From Candidatus Firestoneibacteriota bacterium (lineage in GTDB: Bacteria; Oederibacteriota; JAAXVQ01): a DNA stretch of 5,934 nt. Position 1 is the first letter of the stretch, and each line of letters opens with the position of its first letter. The notes under the pieces were generated by a model. The model did not search any database. It had not been told where the DNA came from and saw only the letters and a program-made list of their open reading frames with translations. Both the position numbers and the translations under genes were made by a program. Positions 1 through 5,934 of this stretch are shown here, piece after piece. Location of the stretch: contig JAAXVQ010000084.1 of assembly GCA_013335425.1 (NCBI GenBank), forward strand, positions 1 through 5,934, given 5' to 3'.

Positions 1-3000
1 GCGGATAACCGCAAAGGCAAAGCTCAGTATTTTGACATGCGCGAACTGCACATGGCGATGTTGCGGCATAGGTTGATGGAAAAATCTCCGGATCCCAACC
101 GTCAAGCGCTGCTTCAAGCCATACGCAGCGGTTTGGGCAAAGGGGGCGTTAGTCAGGCGCTGGCGCGTATTGACGACAAAACCCTGCTGGAAACTTTAAA
201 CCGCGCGCTGCTGCGCAATCCCCAACTTTATCGCGGGCTTGATCTTCGGAAAAATGATCTGGATGTTTGGGCACAAAATATCCTGACCAAGGCTCAAAGG
301 GGTGAAGCACTAAGCGAATGGGAAACCATTACCTTGCACCGACAATTGACTTTGGCGGTTCTGGGGGACATTTTTTTTAATCCCGAACGCCCGGGAACTT
401 ATTCACCGAACTTTTTGCAAGCTTATGTCAATGGCACCCAAAAGGAAGCCGTTAACATGCTTGGGGCAGGCAATCACGACCAATTCCGCGTTCCGGAAAA
501 TTACGGCGGCATGTTCACTTGGGGCACGCCTTTGGACCAAATTGCGCGGACGGTGCAGGCGTTTTTTGCCATCGCCTCACCCGTTTGGCAGGTATTGCAA
601 AACGACGAACGGGTTACTCAACGGCAGATCAATTTGCCCGGTGGTGAAAAGGTTTGGGAAGGCGGATATGAACCCGAAGCGGAATACGACATCCGCGAAA
701 CTTTGCGCCGCTTGAACGAGGTTCGGGCGAAAAATCCATTTTTAACCGCAGCCGGAAATTATCGCTGGCTCTCACTGGTTACCCTGGACGGCAGGGAATT
801 TCCCCATTACGACGCCGCCGGCGTGGTTCCGGTGGTGCGTACTTCCGTGGATCAAAGCAAAGCCGTGGCCGCGTTTTTTAACTTTACCGGGCAGGCGCGC
901 GAAGGGCTCGACTGTCGCCTGGACTTGAAGGACTGGGGCGTGGATACGACGAAACCGTTCAAACTTTTAAACAGTTATAACGGGCAGTGGGTGTTATTCC
1001 AGCCCGGCGTCAATGTTTTTTCGGACGGACGCATCCGGCTCAGCCTTCAGCCGGGAGAGTCTTGGATTTTTGAGTTGAGCAAAGCCACATCGCCTAAAAC
1101 TATCTCCGCCGGTGATTTCAACGCTTTACAAGAGAAACGCGCCCTCGAATGGATCAATAAGCACATCTTAATTCCCCTGGGCTGGACAAAAAAAGAACTA
1201 GGGGCTTTGGGCAACCGCAACCTGGTGGCCGAAGCAGGAGGCCTGCGTCGGCTGCTGGCCCTGCTGGCAAGCGTGGAGCACCAAGTGATCCTAGCCAGCC
1301 AGGACTTGAAACCTTTGGCTGATTTGTTGACCGAGGATGAGATCAATATGTTTGTTCACCGCTGGGAATTTCCTTATCCGAAGGATCCCAATAGGGTCGA
1401 AACCATCCGACCCGAGCAGTGGCTGTTTTTCGAGGTGTCCGCTCCGTTTACCGTTTTGTGGGGACCTGAACAAACAGGCGAAAAACGCCATGCTCAAGTC
1501 GCCGGCATGACATTTGACGGCGGTAAAACCTATGTGGCTGCGGCCAAGCCTCAATTTGAACCTGGGAATAACGATTGGTTTACTTTCCGCTGGCCCAACC
1601 GTTGGGAGGAATACAATTATCACTTAAAGAAATGGGACTGGCCGGGGTTGAGCCGTCTTGGCCGGGATTTTATGGCGCTGGTCATTGAAGGCGTTAGGAA
1701 CAAGGTTAGGCGTTTATCTGAAAAAAATGTGTCCGGTACGGCTCCTGACAATGCGCCCTTGAAAATACCTGCTGCCTTGGCCAATCGGTTGCTTTTTTCC
1801 CTGGCGAAAGGGAAAGCGATCAAACTCGAAGTCCCGGATAATTTGGGACTGGTTTTGGGGCTCAATGTACGGGGTTTGGGGGCTAAGCTGACAGAGGGTC
1901 CAAAGTGGATTTCCGATCCCGATCTGATGCAGACCAATATCCGGGAAACTACTAAATTGTTCGATCCATCACTCTTCAAGAACTTAAATTTGACCTATTA
2001 TCTGTTTGGGGCCCTGAAGTCTTCGGATTCTTCCAAACCGGTTCATGGACTGGATTATGCGGCGCTTAGGAAGGAGAATCCCGATAATTTAACGGCTGCT
2101 TTGAACCGCGAACTGGGCAAGTTTGCGTTTGAAACCCCGGTCAAGGTTATAAAGGCTGCTTGGGTAGATAGGTTTTCCCTTGCGGCTACCTTTGAGATGG
2201 GGGAGCAGCAGAAGAAGTTCTCCCTGGTCATGGGCTACCACACCAAACAAGCCGACTATACTTGGGAAGGACAAAAATTCCACGTTTCTGAAAATTTGGG
2301 GAATCCCTTTTCGCCAGGGACGGATTTTTGGATGGAGCCGAAAGTACTCGCCGGATTGATTGAAAAAATTCACGCGCAGGGGAAGAAGTCGGGTTTGGAT
2401 TTTTATATTTGGCAGGCCATGGAAGACGTTACGGAGGAAACTTATAAGCACTTTTATTATAAAGAAATTAACGGTTATGATGAAAATAGAAGTGATTTTG
2501 AAATTTTGGCCGCGCACGGCAACGAAGGCGTTGTGCACACCTTCCCCGGCGGCAAGCGAGTCTGGATCCAGAACCGGAAACATCTAAATAAGAGCGAATA
2601 TGCTCAGGACCAGTTGGTGCCGGATTTGGGAAAGAAGGACGGCGACTCGCGGGAAGAAGTCGAAAATTATGCCTATTGGAAAAACAAATTCACCCTGCGC
2701 TTGCAAACCTTGGTTGATTTGGGCGTGGATATGCTGCGCGTTGACTTGGCCCATGAAATCAACAAGGGAATGGATTTCACCCTGTTGCATGAGTTGGTAA
2801 AAGAAACCGTCGAATATGCCCGGCACAAAGGGCGGAAATTGTATTTTGTATTTGAAACCTATTCCTATTACGCGCATGAAAAACAGACTTTTGAAAATTG
2901 GAACAACGAACTTCCGTACCCGGCCATAAAAAATTATAATAAAGATTTCATGGTAAACAGCTTTGCTTTCTCTCCCAATGCCGGGATCGGCCCGGTCATG

Positions 3001-5271
3001 GATGTGCTGCAGCGGCAACTTACCGACTCCAAAGCGGCTGCCAGCGCATTGTTGTTCCCTTCCAATTTCGATGAAGCCAGCAGCGTGGATCAAGCCCTGG
3101 CCAGGGGCGTGGACCATCAAGCGTTTATAGATTTTTTCATCCTTTTAGCCATAGTCGGGAATAGTTTTCTTCTCCTGCGAGATTTTCTGCAACAACCTGA
3201 TGAAGCCTGGCCGGTGGTGGGTGGGGAGCGGAACAACGAAGAGGAAGGCATTTATATTTCCCATCGTTTTTTCACGCAAGCTGGATTTGAGAACCTGATG
3301 AGACATCCGGTTCCGGAACAAATTCGCGATTCCGCCGCTTTTCACACCTTGCAGAGCAATCTGCAATCCAAGCTCGTAGGCGGGAAATTACTGGCGGACG
3401 GTCATGTGCTCTTTTTATTTAAAGACGGCAGTTTGCGCATATTTGACCTGTTGAGCATGCTTGACCCGGCAGTCAGGCAGGATTCCACAGCCCAGCAAGG
3501 ACGCAGGCTTATTGCCGCGCTGCCGGGCGGCGGGGCTGAAAAAGCCTTGGCGGAAGCCTTTGAAAAGCCGGTAAGTTCCAGTCCGTCTGAAAAATTTTAT
3601 CAAGGCGCACAGCGGCGACCCGGTGGCCGCTGGCCGCTGCTGCAATCGGTCTATGACCGGCTCGAGGAAGTTTTCACGCGCCTGGGCGGCGAAGCTTTGG
3701 GTGAGTTTGTGGGACAGAACCTGGCTCCCTCGCTGGTCGAGTCCGTGGCGTTTGTAGGCGGTTTGAGCCTGGGAATCAGCCTCTGGTTGGCCCCCGGATT
3801 GGGCACTTCTTTGGTGATGGGAGTTCCGTTTTGGCTGGGCTGGAGCGCGGCCCAGGCCCTCTGGCATCTCCTGCATTTGCCTGGGCAGGCCCGCGGGGTC
3901 CGGTCTCTGACGGAATATGTCAAAGCGCATTGGCGCGATGCCGGAAGCGCACCTTTGCTTAAAATTACCGGCTTGACGGCCTTGAGCCTGGCTGTCCTCC
4001 AAATTTTGGCCAATCCCGCAGGTGGGTTGTTGCGCGGGTTATTTTTAACGGTGTTGCTGAGTGCCCACCTGGCGGGCAATTTGCTTTCCAAACAAACCGG
4101 AACCAGGGTTTCGGCGCCGGCGCAGGGAGAGGCGTCTCAAAATCGCGCCGACCGTTATTCTATCGAAAGCAAGCCGGCGGCGCCATCGGCAAGCGGGGAA
4201 GCTGAACCGGCTCAACCCCAATTCAATCAGCCGTATTTTGGCAAAACCACTTGGGCCCAGCGCTGGTTGGGTCAGTTGTTGCGCAGCCTGATTTTCGGCA
4301 GTCAGACGGACTCCGTCGGGCGTCCCGTTTTGCGGTTGCCTTTGGAAGGTTCGGTCTCCTTTTTTCAGGGTGCGTTTTTTGTTGTAAAATTGTGGCTAGC
4401 GGACTATCTGCTTGCCGGCCGCTCGACGGGAGTAGCCGAACTCAATACTCAGACCGATTCCCGGATGGCCATGCAGTTGGATGATGCGGCTCGTACCATC
4501 TTTGCGCGATACGGTGCGGGTAGTGTTTCCGCGGAGGTGTCCGAGCATGCGCTGTCCGAACTGTCGGTTTGGCAGCGGTGGTTCCGTCCTTGGGGATTTT
4601 CCACGGGAAATGCCCGGGGTGAGATCCGAATTTACCTGCCGGATGCCTTGCGCGCCCCGGCGGCAGCGGGCTCGGGCATGCGGTATTTGCGGAACCTTTT
4701 GTTGGAACAGCATCTAAGGGTTGGGGAATCACTGAGCCGGAAGGCATTAGAAGCTGAAATGCGCGGTTCTGCGGGCCTAAGGGCTGCTTGGCACCGGGTC
4801 TGGATATGGGCGTTACCTTCCGCCTACTTGTTTTCACACCTGGATAGAAACGACCGCTCGGTCCTGGCGCAACAATTACGCCAAGAGGGTTCTGAAGTTC
4901 AGGACGCTTATCTGCGCTGGGCCCGGAACCCGGGGACCGAACAAACGCCTGCCTTTTTAAAAATCCTATTGAAGGAAATTCAACATCAAGCTGCCGTTGA
5001 GCAAGGAGATTCCTCGCGCACGCTTTGCACACTCTTTGAACGCATGCCGGCGTGGGGCAGTGTGCCCGCAGGGCAATGGCGGGAAAGCCTGTCGCGTGCC
5101 AGGACCGCTGAAGCGGTGCTGCTGCCGGCTTGGCTGCTCAGGGCGAACACCTCTGAGTTTAGGGCTTTACTGCGCACTCTGCAGGGTCTGCTTCGGGATT
5201 TACCCCTGGATTTGGACCCGGCGGTGGTCCCCTTCCGGCGGGTGCATCAAACTTTGGACGAAGCGGCTTAA
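1..5271 (+). CDS. Giant multi-module protein with two GH13-type (alpha-amylase superfamily) units and a membrane region; 5' end outside window
   Basis: The frame is open from base 1 to the TAA at 5269-5271. The first in-window ATG (37) is not taken as the start, because the 12 codons before it are open and the protein begins in the middle of a GH13 unit. Visible order: end of a first GH13 barrel with NHD at residues 158-160; beta-rich C domain, about 240-360; helical linker, about 361-450; Trp-rich beta stretch, about 455-535; second divergent GH13-type barrel, about 690-1110, with D915, E952 and D1024 as the expected nucleophile, acid/base and stabilising Asp; four hydrophobic segments, 1248-1358; Pro/Ala-rich linker, about 1364-1415; unrecognised C-terminal part to 1756. 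Family knowledge suggests cleavage or transfer of alpha-glucosidic bonds. The substrate is unknown. The 1756 visible residues already far exceed a usual GH13 enzyme (about 450-700). The GH13 assignment is fairly secure; a GlgE-like activity is only inferred. Confidence 0.88.
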   Translation, partial: ADNRKGKAQYFDMRELHMAMLRHRLMEKSPDPNRQALLQAIRSGLGKGGVSQALARIDDKTLLETLNRALLRNPQLYRGLDLRKNDLDVWAQNILTKAQRGEALSEWETITLHRQLTLAVLGDIFFNPERPGTYSPNFLQAYVNGTQKEAVNMLGAGNHDQFRVPENYGGMFTWGTPLDQIARTVQAFFAIASPVWQVLQNDERVTQRQINLPGGEKVWEGGYEPEAEYDIRETLRRLNEVRAKNPFLTAAGNYRWLSLVTLDGREFPHYDAAGVVPVVRTSVDQSKAVAAFFNFTGQAREGLDCRLDLKDWGVDTTKPFKLLNSYNGQWVLFQPGVNVFSDGRIRLSLQPGESWIFELSKATSPKTISAGDFNALQEKRALEWINKHILIPLGWTKKELGALGNRNLVAEAGGLRRLLALLASVEHQVILASQDLKPLADLLTEDEINMFVHRWEFPYPKDPNRVETIRPEQWLFFEVSAPFTVLWGPEQTGEKRHAQVAGMTFDGGKTYVAAAKPQFEPGNNDWFTFRWPNRWEEYNYHLKKWDWPGLSRLGRDFMALVIEGVRNKVRRLSEKNVSGTAPDNAPLKIPAALANRLLFSLAKGKAIKLEVPDNLGLVLGLNVRGLGAKLTEGPKWISDPDLMQTNIRETTKLFDPSLFKNLNLTYYLFGALKSSDSSKPVHGLDYAALRKENPDNLTAALNRELGKFAFETPVKVIKAAWVDRFSLAATFEMGEQQKKFSLVMGYHTKQADYTWEGQKFHVSENLGNPFSPGTDFWMEPKVLAGLIEKIHAQGKKSGLDFYIWQAMEDVTEETYKHFYYKEINGYDENRSDFEILAAHGNEGVVHTFPGGKRVWIQNRKHLNKSEYAQDQLVPDLGKKDGDSREEVENYAYWKNKFTLRLQTLVDLGVDMLRVDLAHEINKGMDFTLLHELVKETVEYARHKGRKLYFVFETYSYYAHEKQTFENWNNELPYPAIKNYNKDFMVNSFAFSPNAGIGPVMDVLQRQLTDSKAAASALLFPSNFDEASSVDQALARGVDHQAFIDFFILLAIVGNSFLLLRDFLQQPDEAWPVVGGERNNEEEGIYISHRFFTQAGFENLMRHPVPEQIRDSAAFHTLQSNLQSKLVGGKLLADGHVLFLFKDGSLRIFDLLSMLDPAVRQDSTAQQGRRLIAALPGGGAEKALAEAFEKPVSSSPSEKFYQGAQRRPGGRWPLLQSVYDRLEEVFTRLGGEALGEFVGQNLAPSLVESVAFVGGLSLGISLWLAPGLGTSLVMGVPFWLGWSAAQALWHLLHLPGQARGVRSLTEYVKAHWRDAGSAPLLKITGLTALSLAVLQILANPAGGLLRGLFLTVLLSAHLAGNLLSKQTGTRVSAPAQGEASQNRADRYSIESKPAAPSASGEAEPAQPQFNQPYFGKTTWAQRWLGQLLRSLIFGSQTDSVGRPVLRLPLEGSVSFFQGAFFVVKLWLADYLLAGRSTGVAELNTQTDSRMAMQLDDAARTIFARYGAGSVSAEVSEHALSELSVWQRWFRPWGFSTGNARGEIRIYLPDALRAPAAAGSGMRYLRNLLLEQHLRVGESLSRKALEAEMRGSAGLRAAWHRVWIWALPSAYLFSHLDRNDRSVLAQQLRQEGSEVQDAYLRWARNPGTEQTPAFLKILLKEIQHQAAVEQGDSSRTLCTLFERMPAWGSVPAGQWRESLSRARTAEAVLLPAWLLRANTSEFRALLRTLQGLLRDLPLDLDPAVVPFRRVHQTLDEAA
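388..1080 (+). other. Domain: C-terminal part of first GH13 barrel plus beta-rich C domain
   Basis: Part of the giant CDS. Residues 155-161 read GAGNHDQ, matching GH13 conserved region IV, in which the Asp stabilises the transition state and the His contacts the sugar at subsite -1. A barrel-end pattern follows: a hydrophobic helix (about 176-190), then an RETLRRLNEVRAKNPFL stretch near 232-248. This resembles the helix closing many GH13 barrels just before domain C. Residues about 252-359 are beta-rich, with an AAFFNF strand and a final PGESWIFEL strand, as expected for domain C. The spacing and the LLNSYNGQW stretch (322-330) resemble the domain C of maltosyltransferase GlgE as I remember it. 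Regions I-III of this unit, with the nucleophile and acid/base, must lie upstream of the window, so its activity cannot be judged here. Confidence 0.7.
2068..3330 (+). other. Domain: second, divergent GH13-type barrel (GlgE-like pattern)
   Basis: Part of the giant CDS. The GH13 landmarks appear in the right order. Residues 768-800 (NPFSPGTDFW, then a helix, then GLD) match the loop and strand leading to region I. Region I is LDFYIWQAMED, with D800 kept but W804-Q805 where most GH13 enzymes have Asn-His. Region II is VDMLRVDLAHE, with R913 and candidate nucleophile D915. Region III is LYFVFETYSYY, with candidate acid/base E952. Region IV is PSNFDEASS, with D1024 kept and F1023 where His is usual. 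All three catalytic acids are present, so a decayed domain is unlikely. Loss of the NH and NHD histidines is also a feature of GlgE-type maltosyltransferases as I remember them. An enzyme acting on an unusual donor, or a binding-only domain, are alternatives. Confidence 0.65.
3721..4086 (+). other. Membrane region: four predicted hydrophobic segments within the giant protein
   Basis: Part of the giant CDS. Four long stretches almost free of charge lie at about residues 1248-1264, 1266-1293, 1322-1338 and 1342-1358. They are separated by a basic loop (R1298, R1301, K1308, R1312) and short turns with Gly or Pro. They read as two hydrophobic hairpins, enough to anchor the protein in a membrane. 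A Pro/Ala/Ser-rich, probably disordered linker (about 1364-1415) follows. A further weaker hydrophobic stretch (about 1451-1471) may be amphipathic rather than spanning. The protein start is outside the window, so no signal peptide can be assessed, and it is unclear which side of the membrane the glycosidase-like units occupy. Confidence 0.6.
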
Positions 5272-5315
5272 CGCGGTTGTCTTATGCCGTCGGCGGGTTT
5301 GGGCGTCGTTTTTAA

Positions 5316-5338
5316 AAATTCCCGCAATTCGGGATTTT
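5316..5338 (+). terminator. Weak candidate intrinsic terminator after the giant gene
   Basis: CCCG (5321-5324) pairs with CGGG (5330-5333) around a 5-base loop. The stem extends through one A-T pair, one T-T mismatch and three further A-T pairs into flanking A and T runs. Only four T residues follow the GC core, so it is a weak terminator by usual rules. Its place, 45 bases after the stop codon and just ahead of a promoter, supports the call. Confidence 0.35.
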
Positions 5339-5364
5339 CCTTATCCTGCAATGATTTTTTGCCC

Positions 5365-5393
5365 TTGACACTCACACTTTCCCGGGATAGTAT
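5365..5393 (+). promoter_or_regulatory. Sigma-70-type promoter for the TPR gene
   Basis: A perfect -35 hexamer TTGACA (5365-5370) is followed by a 17-base spacer and a -10 hexamer TAGTAT (5388-5393), which matches TATAAT at four of six positions including the first two and last two bases. A T-run lies just upstream (5355-5360). Transcription would start near base 5400, giving a leader of about 37 bases before the ATG at 5437. The spacer contains the 8-base palindrome TCCCGGGA (5380-5387). Confidence 0.6.
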
Positions 5394-5436
5394 GAAAAAT
5401 CCTGGATTGTGTTAGGCTGGGGGTATTTTTCCATCG

Positions 5437-5934
5437 ATGGCCGCGGATAAGAAAACACTTATAAAAACAGCTTATTTGCATTTTCGCGACGGCCAACTGG
5501 ATCAAGCTCGGGAGCAATATCAAAAATTGCTGGAGCTGGATGCCGGAGATTTGGTCGCGTTGAACATGCTGGGGGATATCCATGCCCAGCAGGGGCATGT
5601 AACCGAAGCCCTGCAATTTTTCAAACAAGCCGTCCAAATCATGCTTGTCCAGGGAGCCAAGGAAAAAGCCGAGAGCATTAAGCGTAAAATGAGCAAACTG
5701 GACCCCAACAGTGTGGAGGAGGAGCCTGAGGAAGCGCAGGTTGCGCAACTGGCTCCGGCCGAAACCGGCACGGTTAAGGATGCCATTGAAACCTTAAAGG
5801 CGCGTGTTGCCGCCGATCCGAAAAACCTGGAACTGATCCAAAAATTATCCGAGTTATTGGCCAAAACCGGGCGCAATCCGGAGGCGGCGGAACAACTTCT
5901 CATTATTGCCAATGCCCTATACAATAACCGGCTG
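5437..5934 (+). CDS. Tetratricopeptide-repeat protein, 3' end outside window
   Basis: The frame is open from the ATG at 5437 to the window edge (166 codons). An in-frame TAG at 5413-5415 and the absence of another ATG, GTG or TTG in between fix the start. The ribosome binding site is poor: only a GGGGG run (5419-5423), 13 bases ahead. Residues 7-38 and 39-70 form two TPR helix hairpins, with the typical small and aromatic positions (A12, G19, A24, Y28; then L45, G46, G53, A58, F62, A65). A charged helix follows (74-88), then an acidic, Pro-containing linker (about 89-112), then at least one more TPR-like hairpin (about 131-162). TPR units mediate protein-protein contacts, so this is probably a scaffold or adaptor; the partner is unknown. 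No signal peptide or membrane segment is visible, so it is probably cytoplasmic. It has its own promoter and is probably not in an operon with the preceding gene. Confidence 0.85.
   Translation, partial: MAADKKTLIKTAYLHFRDGQLDQAREQYQKLLELDAGDLVALNMLGDIHAQQGHVTEALQFFKQAVQIMLVQGAKEKAESIKRKMSKLDPNSVEEEPEEAQVAQLAPAETGTVKDAIETLKARVAADPKNLELIQKLSELLAKTGRNPEAAEQLLIIANALYNNRL

Noticed and set aside
37..39. ATG at base 37 as the start of the giant gene
   Set aside because: The frame is open through base 1, no ribosome binding site precedes this ATG, and the GH13 unit would be missing most of its barrel if translation began here.
4442..5032. Reverse-strand open frame of 196 codons, and similar long reverse frames at 2584-3120, 2089-2583 and 3415-4002
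   Set aside because: They lie wholly inside the giant gene, whose frame shows clear family motifs and domain order. Their translations show no recognisable domain, and they are best explained as shadows of the coding strand.
4997..5368. Forward open frame of 123 codons that overlaps the end of the giant gene and runs into the intergenic gap
   Set aside because: The translation is rich in Cys, Arg and Pro with no recognisable domain. Most of it overlaps the giant gene in another frame, and it would run through the candidate terminator into the promoter.
5402..5418. Possible small hairpin in the TPR leader (CCTGG pairing with TTAGG)
   Set aside because: Only five pairs, two of them G-T, so it is too weak to call as an attenuator or riboswitch.
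5341..5748. Reverse-strand open frames over the promoter and TPR gene (5341-5748 and 5520-5924)
   Set aside because: The forward frame encodes clear TPR repeats with its own promoter. The reverse frames are Ser/Leu-rich or mixed shadows without a domain.

Overview
The window holds two protein-coding genes on the + strand, both cut by the window edges, with a 165-base gap between them. Bases 1-5271 are the 3' part of one very long open reading frame: 1756 codons are visible and its true start lies upstream. Bases 5437-5934 are the 5' part (166 codons) of a tetratricopeptide-repeat (TPR) protein gene that runs off the right edge. No tRNA, rRNA, CRISPR array, insertion sequence or long DNA repeat was seen.

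The long gene encodes a multi-module protein. Residue numbers here count from the first complete codon of the window. Residues 1 to about 360 look like the C-terminal part of one GH13 (alpha-amylase superfamily) unit, with an intact NHD motif (158-160) and a following beta-rich C domain. Residues about 361-450 are a helical linker and about 455-535 a Trp-rich, beta-type stretch. Residues about 690-1110 look like a second, divergent GH13-type barrel that keeps the three catalytic acids (D915, E952, D1024) but lacks the usual histidines of conserved regions I and IV. A short beta-rich stretch follows. Residues about 1241-1362 hold four hydrophobic segments, followed by a Pro/Ala-rich linker and a C-terminal region of about 340 residues that I do not recognise. 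The simplest reading is a membrane-attached alpha-glucan-active or glycosyl-transferring protein with tandem GH13-type modules, the second possibly GlgE-like (maltosyltransferase-like) or repurposed.

The gap between the genes looks like a transcription-unit boundary: a weak hairpin followed by T residues, then a good sigma-70-type promoter (TTGACA, 17-base spacer, TAGTAT) about 43 bases ahead of the TPR gene start. The two genes are therefore probably transcribed separately, and their adjacency says little about a shared function.

The organism is a bacterium with roughly balanced GC. Very large multi-domain proteins with embedded membrane segments, next to a TPR protein of this style, recall uncultivated lineages such as Omnitrophota or Elusimicrobiota. 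This is an impression from gene style, not a demonstrated placement.
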